Shown: positions 14,429 to 20,463 of the stretch, piece by piece
Layout of the letters: every line of letters starts with the position of its first letter
Numbering within the stretch: the first letter of the stretch is position 1
Origin: Synergistaceae bacterium UBA5560
GTDB lineage: Bacteria; Synergistota; Synergistia; Synergistales; Aminiphilaceae
Assembly: GCA_002425685.1 (NCBI GenBank)
Contig: DIMS01000003.1
Location: 18,972-39,582 of the forward strand
Direction: 5' to 3'
DNA length: 20,611 nt
The notes under the pieces: generated by a model
The model's database searches: none
What the model saw: only the letters and a program-made list of their open reading frames with translations
What the model was told of the DNA's origin: nothing
Program-made: the position numbers and the translations under genes

Positions 14429-16221
14429 CGCCTTGCCTCCGGTGCGCCGGGCACGGCTCCGACGCAACCTCCGCCGCACTCCGGCCCGTTCGCCGCGCCG
14501 TCCCCGTCCGCCTCCCGGTCCATCTCCATCGCGGCGAGGAGCGCCGCCTCGTCCGCGCCTCGGCCGAGCATCCGCCGCACCTGTCCCTCCCGGAGCACGG
14601 CGATGCGGGAACAGACGCCCACAAGGTCCTCGGGCTCGCCGGAGCAGATGACGATGGTCATGCCCTCCTCGCGGTTCAGCTCCGCGAACCACTCCAGAAG
14701 AGCCCGCTTGGTCCGCAGATCCACTCCCCGGGTGGGCTCGCACACCACCAGCACCGTCGGAGAGAGCCCCGCCGCCTTCGCCACCGCCACCTTCTGCTGG
14801 TTTCCTCCCGAGAGCTCCCGCACGGGCTGGCGCAGGGACGCGCAGGTGATGCCGTAGCGCCGTACCGCTTCCGCGGCGTAGCGCTCCGCCTCGGCGCGGT
14901 CGAAGAGCCCAAGCGGCCCCATGCGACGAAAGCGCCCCGCCAGCGCGTAGGCGGGAAACGTGAGATTCTCCAGCACGCTCCGCTCCAGAAGCAGACTGTC
15001 CCGCCGGCGGTCCTCGGAGAGAAAGGCCACGTGTCGCCGGAACGACGCGTCCCGCACCGTCACGGTGCGCCCCTTCAGGCGGAGCGTTCCCGAAAAAGGC
15101 ATGTGCTCCTCCGAGAAGAAGCGCGAAAAGGCCCCCTTGCCCTGACCGAGGAGGCTCGTGACGCCCAGGATCTCCCCGGGGCGGACCGCAAGGCAGAAGT
15201 TCCGGAGGTTCTCGTCCGGCGTTGCGGTGGTCACGTTCTCGAAGGCCAGCACCGGCGGGGCTTTCTCCGCCGTTTTTCCGACCGCCGGAACCGCCGGGAT
15301 TGTTGCGCCCTTCCCCGTCTTTTCCTTCGCCTTCGCCTCCGGGCGAAGGCCGGAAGGCCCCCACCGCCCGGGCGTTGCCTCCGGGGGGATCGCCGTGCAT
15401 CCGTCGGGTCCGGGTTCGGTGTCGGGCCTGGAGGCGTGCGGTGTCGCGGCGAGGAGATCCCCGCCGAACATGGCCCGCACAAGCGTGCGCTCGTCCGCGT
15501 CCCTCCGGGAGAAGATCCCCGCCACGTCCCCGTCCCGGAGCACCACCATGCGGTCCGCCAGGGCGATTGCCTCGGAGATCTTGTGGGAGACGAAGAGCAC
15601 TCCCGTTCCCCGGGCCGCGAGGGTCCGCACCGCGTCGAGCACGGTGTCGCTGTCGCCGCGGTTCAGGCACGACGTGGGCTCGTCGAGCAGAAGCAGCCGA
15701 AGATCGCCCCGGCTGCGCTCCCGGGCGAACTCCACCAGGTGCCGCACCGGCAGGGAGAGACGTCGCACGGGCACTTCCGTCCCGGCCCGGATGCCCAGTT
15801 CCGCCAGGACCGCCGCGCCCTCTTCCCTTTGCGCCGCCCGGTCCACCCAGTCGAGGGAAGCGAGGCGCCGCGGCAGGGAAGTACGGGTCCGCTCCCGGGT
15901 GAGGAACAGATTTTCCGCCGCGGAAAGCCCCGGCAACAGGGAAAGTTCCTGGTGCACCATGCCGATGCCCGCCCGCAGCGTATCCCGGGGGGAGCGCAGC
16001 GAAAGGGGCACACCGTCGAGGACGATGCGCCCCTGCCAGGACCCCGTGGCGAAAATCACCTCGTGTCCGGAGAGAATGTGCAGCAGTGTGCTCTTTCCCG
16101 AGCCGTTGGCCCCGAGAAGCGCCACGATCTCTCCCCGGGCGAGGGAGAAGGAGACGTTTCTCAGGGCCTCGGATTCTCCGTACCGCTTGGAGAGCCCGGA
16201 AATGTCAAGCAGTGTCTCCAC
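14425..16221 (-). CDS. Double ABC ATPase of MglA/RbsA type
   Basis: This 598-residue cytoplasmic protein starts at GTG 16221, 22 bases after the binding-protein stop. The first ABC half has GANGSGKST (37-45) and LLLLDEPTS but a weak signature (RRLSLPVRHLVEFAR). The second half has a degenerate Walker A (GQGKGAFSRFF), a good signature LSGGNQQKVAVAKA and VCEPTRGVD. This division of labour is normal for sugar/nucleoside-type double ATPases. An unusual feature is the roughly 65-residue Pro/Gly/Ala/Lys-rich linker between the halves (…EAKAKEKTGKGATIPAV…), longer than in RbsA/MglA. It energises the two permeases downstream. Confidence 0.93.
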   Translation of the reverse strand: METLLDISGLSKRYGESEALRNVSFSLARGEIVALLGANGSGKSTLLHILSGHEVIFATGSWQGRIVLDGVPLSLRSPRDTLRAGIGMVHQELSLLPGLSAAENLFLTRERTRTSLPRRLASLDWVDRAAQREEGAAVLAELGIRAGTEVPVRRLSLPVRHLVEFARERSRGDLRLLLLDEPTSCLNRGDSDTVLDAVRTLAARGTGVLFVSHKISEAIALADRMVVLRDGDVAGIFSRRDADERTLVRAMFGGDLLAATPHASRPDTEPGPDGCTAIPPEATPGRWGPSGLRPEAKAKEKTGKGATIPAVPAVGKTAEKAPPVLAFENVTTATPDENLRNFCLAVRPGEILGVTSLLGQGKGAFSRFFSEEHMPFSGTLRLKGRTVTVRDASFRRHVAFLSEDRRRDSLLLERSVLENLTFPAYALAGRFRRMGPLGLFDRAEAERYAAEAVRRYGITCASLRQPVRELSGGNQQKVAVAKAAGLSPTVLVVCEPTRGVDLRTKRALLEWFAELNREEGMTIVICSGEPEDLVGVCSRIAVLREGQVRRMLGRGADEAALLAAMEMDREADGDGAANGPECGGGCVGAVPGAPEARR

Positions 16222-16243
16222 GACGGTGAGATCGGCTTTTCGC

Positions 16244-17374
16244 TTAGTAGATGATGGATTCCATGATCATCACGAGATAGTTCGGCATGTCCTGATAGTG
16301 GTTGAACTCGACCCCCACGCCGAAGAGGGATTTCCCGAAGGACTCGAGTTCCCTGGTGTCCGTCGCCTTGAAGGAGGGATCCTCGATCATGCGCTTCGCC
16401 ACCTCCACGGCGAGTTCCGGCAGGTAGATCGTCACCGGAATGGGCCACCCCGCAAGGCGCCCCGTCATGCCGTGGGCCGCCGCGTAGTCCCGGATCATGG
16501 CGTTGATCTTCTCGAAATTCCCCTGGTCCTCCGGCTCGATTTCGAGCCCCATCACCGTGGGGAACGCCTGGGTGGGCGTGGGGCAGCACTGCTCCGCCAC
16601 GATGAAACCCTGCTTGATGGCTTCGTCGATGATCACGTCGTACATGGGGCAGTTGGTGCCGAAGATGTTCGTGTCCTTGCCGTAGAGGGCGATCTGTCGG
16701 GGCAGGTCCTCCCGCAGGAACTGCTGCATGGCCGCCACGCCGTCACCGGCCTGCGGGTCCGGCGTGATGACCTCCACGAAGGTCATGCCCAGCTCGGCGC
16801 AGGTCTTCTCCATCATGCTCTTGCGCATGGAGATGACTTCCTTCGCGAGGTGAGTGGGGAAGGAGTAGTGGATGAACGTCTTGGCCCCCATCTTCTGGGC
16901 CTTGCGCACGATGGTCTCCCCCCGGCGGATCCAGTCCGTGTCCAGGCAGAGATCGACGTGCTTGCTCATGAGCACCGGGTCGTCCCAGATGGGAGCGGTG
17001 ATGAAGAGAATGTCCGGGCGCTTCTCCTTCACCTTCTGGATGGCCGGGAGGAAGCCCGATCCGCCGGAGGCGATGACGATGGCCTTCATCTGCGGATCGT
17101 CCGCCAGGGAGACGATCTGGCTGATGGTGGTCTCGATTTCGGCGTTGAAATTGTCCGGATGCGTGATGTGCTTCACGATATCGGGGTACTTCTTCGCCAT
17201 GTTCTGCCCGGCCCGGAACTCGTCCTCGCTGGAGGAAAGCGTGGGGGTCATGATGGCGATGCGGAAGGGTTCCGCCGCAAAGGCGGGGCCACAACAGGAA
17301 GGTGCGGCGAAAGACATACCTCCGCCGGACAGAAGAACCGCGAGCACGAGAGCCAGACACTTGCGAGACACCAC
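16244..17374 (-). CDS. DUF3798 family periplasmic substrate-binding protein
   Basis: This 376-residue protein is read from GTG 17374, with AGGAGG about eight bases upstream. It has a Sec signal peptide: basic MVSRK, hydrophobic ALVLAVLLSGGG, cleavage probably after AFAA near residue 34. The mature part begins FRIAIMTPTLSSSEDEFR and continues with IVIASGGSGFLPAIQKVK and DILFITAPIWDDPVLMSKH, a type I periplasmic-binding fold as in BMP/LacI-like proteins; I recognise it as DUF3798. The ligand is unknown. Cysteines at NCPMYD and EQCCPTPTQ are unusual in a binding protein and could affect redox behaviour. It is the first gene of the importer operon. Confidence 0.88.
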   Translation of the reverse strand: MVSRKCLALVLAVLLSGGGMSFAAPSCCGPAFAAEPFRIAIMTPTLSSSEDEFRAGQNMAKKYPDIVKHITHPDNFNAEIETTISQIVSLADDPQMKAIVIASGGSGFLPAIQKVKEKRPDILFITAPIWDDPVLMSKHVDLCLDTDWIRRGETIVRKAQKMGAKTFIHYSFPTHLAKEVISMRKSMMEKTCAELGMTFVEVITPDPQAGDGVAAMQQFLREDLPRQIALYGKDTNIFGTNCPMYDVIIDEAIKQGFIVAEQCCPTPTQAFPTVMGLEIEPEDQGNFEKINAMIRDYAAAHGMTGRLAGWPIPVTIYLPELAVEVAKRMIEDPSFKATDTRELESFGKSLFGVGVEFNHYQDMPNYLVMIMESIIY

Positions 17375-17500
17375 AACCGCCTCCTACGAAAGAAAATCGG
17401 GTCCGCCCCTGCGGGGCGGTGCATCTTGACCACCTTCGCCGCAAAGTGTCGTGCGCCCTTTTTCCGGCGCGCCTCCCCGTGGCAGAGTGGTGCATTCCGG

Positions 17501-17529
17501 ATAATAATAGAAGATATACCTTGCGTCAA
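17501..17529 (-). promoter_or_regulatory. Sigma-70 promoter of the DUF3798-ABC operon
   Basis: Read on the minus strand, TTGACG (17529-17524) and TATTAT (17506-17501) are 17 bp apart. The predicted transcript starts near 17494 and has a leader of about 120 nt before the GTG at 17374. Confidence 0.72.
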
Positions 17530-17596
17530 TGAGCACGAAAGGGTTGCGCGGTCGGGCATTTTTACTGTCCGTTGCCATGAGCACGAGAGCGTTGCG
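17529..17596. repeat. 20-bp direct repeat pair at the importer promoter
   Basis: ATGAGCACGAAAGGGTTGCG (17529-17548) and ATGAGCACGAGAGCGTTGCG (17577-17596) match at 18 of 20 positions with 48-bp spacing. The first copy touches the -35 element, so a regulator binding site is possible. Confidence 0.55.
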
Positions 17597-17753
17597 GCAT
17601 GGCGCCTCCCGGCAGGAGTGGGGTCCGGGGCGGCAGCGACGCAAGCCCTCAGGCGGAAAGGGCCGCGAGAAACACCTAGGCCACACCCCTGCCGATGCCG
17701 TAGAGAATGCCCCCGCAACGCCGCAAAGGGATCGCTTCCCCGGCGAGCCGGAA

Positions 17754-17845
17754 GTTGAGTGCGTTCCGCCTGCGCAAAAAGGGTTTCATCGTGTTCGGAG
17801 TTGAGTGCGTCAAGTTGCGCAAAAAGGTTTTCATCCTGTTCGGCG
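17754..17845. repeat. Tandem repeat of about 46 bp, two copies
   Basis: Copy one (17754-17799) and copy two (17800-17845) share GTTGAGTGCGT, TGCGCAAAAAGG, TTTCATC and TGTTCGG in the same order. A weak third copy may follow near 17860-17905. The copies are directly adjacent. Confidence 0.7.
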
Positions 17846-18199
17846 GCCGTCTGCGGCGATGAACCGCACTTTTCCGGGAGTGCCTTTTTGTGTTCGAGCA
17901 ACAGGTCCCTGCCTGAGAGAGCGGCTGGACAAAAGCCATGCCTCGGAGGTTTCTACGCACAGTGCGGTCATGGCCTATTGCCTCCCAAGGGCGCGGGTTG
18001 TTTGTGCGCCGCAGACACCCTACACCATGACCTTCTTTCTTTGCATCCCCTCTCCGTAATCATTTTTAACGCATTCTTTGGAGTAGAATCAAAAATAACT
18101 GAAATCGCGGCTTGACAAAGCCACCCTGCTTGTAGTAAGTCAATAAATATTGCTCGACGTTACGCGACGTACGAGTAAGGGTGCGTGAAAGAAAGATTG

Positions 18200-18415
18200 A
18201 TGGAAACCAAGTGGCTAACAGTCATTGAAACGGCGCAATACCTGAAGATGGGTAGATCGACCGTCTCTAAGCCGGCCCAAGAAGGCAAACTGCCCACCCA
18301 CATCCGGACAGTGCAGGAACTGCTGGGCCACAAAGACGTAAAGACGACCATGATTTCCACCCATGTCCTCAACCGGGGCGGCAAGAGCGTCAGAAGTCCC
18401 GTGAGCGATTTGTAG
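18200..18415 (+). pseudogene. Chimeric remnant: excisionase-like HTH joined to integron integrase C-terminus
   Basis: The 71-residue frame (a GTG at 18185 would add five residues) starts METKWLTVIETAQYLKMGRS, the MerR/excisionase-type helix-turn-helix seen in Xis-like proteins. After GKLP it changes to HIRTVQELLGHKDVKTTM, which is the conserved C-terminal part of integron integrases, ending GGKSVRSPVSDL. The catalytic tyrosine (normally in TTMIYTHVL) is serine here (TTMISTHVL), and the Tyr and Leu expected in the HTH (VYKLAQEGK) are Ser and Pro (VSKPAQEGK). Both halves are truncated and mutated, so I read it as the product of a deletion between an excisionase gene and an intI gene. It points in the same direction as the cassettes that follow. 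Confidence 0.75.
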
Positions 18416-18437
18416 AGGCGAAAGGAAGGTGTCTTCT

Positions 18438-18575
18438 ATGGAAGCCATATATTCCCCCGCGTTCATTGTGGAGCAAGATCTGACCCCATGCCTATGCCGG
18501 TGTTACGACAGAATTGCCTGCGGGGTTTTATGCCGCGATTTCGCGGCCCAAAGGCGTTATGAAGAAACCATATAA
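18438..18575 (+). CDS. Small cassette-type ORF, 45 aa
   Basis: ATG 18438 has GGAAGG eight bases upstream and opens a 45-codon frame ending TAA inside the first 91-bp repeat. The C-terminal 28 residues are encoded by the repeat and closely match those of the ORF ending at 19393 (both contain CGVLCR and end QRRYEETI). It may be a real small cassette protein or just reading through a recombination site. No function is recognised. Confidence 0.3.
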   Translation: MEAIYSPAFIVEQDLTPCLCRCYDRIACGVLCRDFAAQRRYEETI

Positions 18576-18583
18576 CCGTTGTT
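18493..18583 (+). repeat. 91-bp repeat, copy 1 (candidate cassette recombination site)
   Basis: It matches copy 2 (19311-19401) at 86 of 91 positions without gaps. It contains the hairpin GCCGCG-ATTT-CGCGGC and CAAAGGCGTTATG, which look like the 3' arm of an attC, and ends exactly at GTT 18581-18583, where the next cassette begins. I could not find a convincing 5' core (RYYYAAC), so attC identity is likely but not proven. Confidence 0.65.
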
Positions 18584-19206
18584 AGAGCGCATACCCCATG
18601 GCTGCCGAGAGCAAATTTGTCGCAGTTGCACAAGAAGTCGCAGAGAGGGTTCTTCCGTCGCCTCTGTTTGTCCAGCGCGGCGCCGCTCTGCTGTATCAGG
18701 TCACCGTGAATAACCAGCTTTCGCTTACCGTCAATGTCACACGGCCAGCGCGTGGTAACTCCGCATTCCAAACGGACCTCTGTGTGTTCGAGAAAAAGAC
18801 CGAAGAGGTTTCAATTCCTCGAGTGGTCATGGAGTTCAAAACGAGCATCACCACCCACGATGTTCTGACTTACAGTGCCAAGGCGACGAAACACAAACAA
18901 GTCTACCCGTATCTCCGCTACGGCATCGTCGCGTCGAATGAAACGGCAGTTCCCGGCCGTCTCTTCACGCATAACGAATCTCTCGACTTCTGCGCCACTG
19001 TCTCGGGTCTCGAAGGTCAAGCGCTTTCGGACTTCTTTGCTTCGCTTCTGTCCTCGGAGGTTGAGTCCTCGCGCAAGCTGGAGGTCATTGCGTTCGGTTC
19101 CGTGCGTACCCGCCTATTCCGTCGCGAGGTCATCCTCCATGTGCTCTAACCCTGCGGTCAACACGGACCTTGCGCATAAAGCCGCGCAAGGCCGGTTCCC
19201 TCCACG
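18582..19206 (+). mobile_element. Integron gene cassette carrying a predicted nuclease
   Basis: The unit begins at the G|TTAGAGC crossover (18581/18582), has its ORF start 16 bases later, and ends in an attC whose 5' core GCTCTAAC is the exact complement of the cassette's GTTAGAGC. The ORF stop TAA lies within that core. These are the standard features of a single-gene cassette. Confidence 0.8.
18598..19149 (+). CDS. Predicted PD-(D/E)XK nuclease-like protein in an integron cassette
   Basis: This 183-residue protein is read from ATG 18598. There is no clear ribosome site, which is common in cassettes. D60 (SAFQTDLCVFE) followed by E79-x-K81 on a strand (RVVMEFKTSITTHD) gives the D...ExK arrangement of PD-(D/E)XK nucleases. 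The following KATKHKQVYPYLRYGIV and PGRLFTHNESLDF form a conserved block that I recall from uncharacterised restriction-endonuclease-like proteins. It is therefore a candidate DNase, possibly in anti-phage or anti-plasmid defence (inference), since no methyltransferase or partner gene lies beside it. The stop overlaps the attC core, and codon use is less GC-biased than in the chromosomal genes to the left. Confidence 0.7.
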   Translation: MAAESKFVAVAQEVAERVLPSPLFVQRGAALLYQVTVNNQLSLTVNVTRPARGNSAFQTDLCVFEKKTEEVSIPRVVMEFKTSITTHDVLTYSAKATKHKQVYPYLRYGIVASNETAVPGRLFTHNESLDFCATVSGLEGQALSDFFASLLSSEVESSRKLEVIAFGSVRTRLFRREVILHVL

Positions 19207-19213
19207 TTATGTG
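19143..19213 (+). other. attC recombination site of the nuclease cassette
   Basis: Core sites are GCTCTAAC (19143-19150) and CGTTATGTG (19205-19213), with predicted crossover at G19206|T19207. The arms fold as CCTTGCGC (19168-19175) with GCGCAAGG (19184-19191), CGG (19164-19166) with CCG (19192-19194) and AAC (19160-19162) with GTT (19195-19197). A19163 and A19167 are left unpaired on the 5' arm. Two extrahelical bases on one arm are a hallmark of attC sites. Length is about 70 bp, as in common class 1 attC sites. Confidence 0.85.
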
Positions 19214-19227
19214 AACAAGGAGAGGAT

Positions 19228-19272
19228 ATGGATAATCAAATACTATTTATACTAAATAATGGATATTTTTAG
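19228..19272 (+). CDS. Possible 14-aa leader peptide at the start of the next cassette
   Basis: ATG 19228 lies 21 bases after the crossover point and has AGGAGAGG directly upstream; it encodes MDNQILFILNNGYF. It overlaps the start of the 44-aa ORF at 19259, suggesting coupling, or the two frames are one gene broken by a frameshift. Too short to judge further. Confidence 0.3.
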   Translation: MDNQILFILNNGYF

Positions 19273-19393
19273 CTTTCTTAGTTTTGGGGTTATAGGTCTA
19301 GCCCTGTGCGTATGCCGGCGTTACGACAGAATTGTCTGCGGGGTTTTATGCCGCGCTTTCGCGGCTCAAAGGCGTTATGAAGAAACCATATAG
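19259..19393 (+). CDS. Small putative membrane protein of a cassette, 44 aa
   Basis: ATG 19259 opens a 44-codon frame with one hydrophobic segment (FSFLSFGVIGLALCV) followed by a basic tail. Its C-terminal part is encoded by the 91-bp repeat and nearly equals the tail of the ORF at 18438. No ribosome site of its own; translation could be coupled to the preceding 14-codon frame. Function unknown. Confidence 0.3.
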   Translation: MDIFSFLSFGVIGLALCVCRRYDRIVCGVLCRAFAAQRRYEETI

Positions 19394-19401
19394 CCGTTGT
19401 T
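19311..19401 (+). repeat. 91-bp repeat, copy 2 (candidate cassette recombination site)
   Basis: Same element as 18493-18583, with five substitutions, hairpin GCCGCG-CTTT-CGCGGC, and an end at GTT 19399-19401 followed by unrelated sequence (GGTGCC). With the attC crossover at 19206/19207 it bounds a 193-bp unit that would be a second small cassette. Confidence 0.65.
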
Positions 19402-19440
19402 GGTGCCCTTTGTTGTTTTATAGCATTCATACCTAAAATA

Positions 19441-19580
19441 TTAAATTTTTATAACGATGATGCAATAGAGTCTTATTTTATATACAGATATCAATGATGC
19501 ATAGTAAAAATCTTATAACGATGTCAGATTGTAGATGCTTATAAAATATACATTTAAGTCAGCGTCGTTATTAAAATTTT
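19441..19580. repeat. AT-rich imperfect palindrome of about 140 bp
   Basis: The outer arms AAATTTTTATAACGATGATGC (19444 onward) and GCGTCGTTATTAAAATTTT (19562-19580) are inverted copies, with an inner pair TCTTATTTTATATA and CTTATAAAATATA. A second direct copy of TTATAACGATG lies at 19513-19523. The ATAAC...GTTAT ends recall long Vibrio-type attC repeats, but it may equally be a MITE-like remnant. The remainder of 19402-19836 holds no gene I can support; TTGACA at 19669-19674 with a weak TGTTAT 19 bp away is a possible promoter for the exporter. Confidence 0.45.
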
Positions 19581-19836
19581 GAGCTCATGTTGCTGCTGCA
19601 CGTTCCGGTGCTTCGAATAATTCCAGAATTGACAATGATGCTTCGTGGTTATTTTGACGAGAAAATCATTGACAAAAGGGACAGTTTTCTCATTGTTATC
19701 TGACATGGCTATGGCCTGAGAACGCTGTTTGGTTGGAGACAACTCTCACATGGTATCGGAGGGTGTGTGTCACGCAGACCACCACGAAGGTGTGTGTCTG
19801 ACGGGCATGAGACATATCCAGAAGGGAGATCGTATC

Positions 19837-20463
19837 ATGAGCTTCTCAACGCTATTATTGAGTGTAGCATCTGTTTGGGGAATCGCCGTTATCACCCCAG
19901 GACCAAACTTTTTGTTGACCGTGCAAACCGCCATGAGTGCCTCGCGGCGTGCGACTTTCTCAAGTGTGTTGGGAATCTGTACCGGAACGCTTCTCTGGGC
20001 ATGCTCCGGGTTTTTGGGGTTGACAACTGTCTTTCGACTCGCGCCATGGACCTATCTTGTTGTGAAGCTCTGCGGTGGAGGCTATTTGATTTATCTCGGC
20101 TTCCATCGCCTCAGGTCACCCGCACGACCAGTGGCCGATGCCACCGAACTCGTTGCCGAGCAGGAGGCGTCGCTGAAACAGCATTATCGATGTGGTCTGT
20201 TGACGAACCTTTCAAATCCGAAAACCGCCATGTTCATTACCAGCGTGTTTGCTGCGACACTCCCATCGCACACCTCCTCTGCTCTCGGCGTGATGAGTAT
20301 TCTTCTGATCTGCTCAATATCATTCCTGTGGTATACCACCGTCGCCTATCTGTGTTCATGGAACCATTTCAGACCTCTCTATCAGAGGAGTCGTCAGTGG
20401 ATTGAACGATGTGCAGGCATCCTGTTTATTGGGTTTGGGGTGAAATTGGCGACGAGTAAATGA
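19837..20463 (+). CDS. LysE/RhtB family amino-acid exporter
   Basis: This 208-residue membrane protein is read from ATG 19837, with AAGGGAG nine bases upstream; the open frame to 19729 lacks membrane or family character. The N-terminal segment ITPGPNFLLTVQTAM is the family signature (PGPxxL), followed by GICTGTLLWACSGFLGL, LCGGGYLIYLGFHRLRS, the basic loop YRCGLLTNLSNPKTAMFI and a final membrane helix GILFIGFGVKLA, about six segments in total. LysE/RhtB proteins export amino acids or derivatives such as homoserine lactone across the inner membrane. Its location in an AT-richer cassette region with flanking repeats suggests acquisition by transfer. Substrate cannot be read from the sequence. 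Confidence 0.9.
   Translation: MSFSTLLLSVASVWGIAVITPGPNFLLTVQTAMSASRRATFSSVLGICTGTLLWACSGFLGLTTVFRLAPWTYLVVKLCGGGYLIYLGFHRLRSPARPVADATELVAEQEASLKQHYRCGLLTNLSNPKTAMFITSVFAATLPSHTSSALGVMSILLICSISFLWYTTVAYLCSWNHFRPLYQRSRQWIERCAGILFIGFGVKLATSK

Larger units (their letters stand above)
17375..18199. other. Long spacer upstream of the importer operon
   Basis: About 825 bases without a convincing gene. It holds the leftward promoter (17501-17529), a leader of about 120 nt with a perfect 7-bp hairpin CCGCCCC/GGGGCGG (17403-17409 with 17413-17419), and two sets of direct repeats with about 46-48 bp spacing. The minus-strand frame through the repeats (17248-17901) has degenerate 15-16 residue repeats but no family resemblance. 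TTGACA at 18112-18117 could be a -35 for rightward transcription toward the integrase remnant, with only a poor -10. Base composition turns AT-richer from about 18050. Confidence 0.5.

Noticed and set aside
13421..15670. Minus-strand frame of 749 codons suggesting a large permease fusion
   Set aside because: The upstream 400 residues are an antisense-free shadow of the ATPase gene in another frame; the permease starts at 14428 in a 4-bp overlap.
12073..16254. Several long plus-strand frames rich in Arg, Pro, His and Gly
   Set aside because: They mirror the high-GC minus-strand transporter operon and lack ribosome sites and domains.
17248..17901. Minus-strand ORF of 217 codons across the importer leader
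   Set aside because: It spans the promoter, repeats and signal-peptide region in another frame; the protein is mostly low complexity and runs over the DUF3798 start.
19554..19742. Minus-strand ORF of 62 codons upstream of the exporter
   Set aside because: AT-rich spacer frame without a ribosome site or recognisable motif; it overlaps the AT-rich palindrome.
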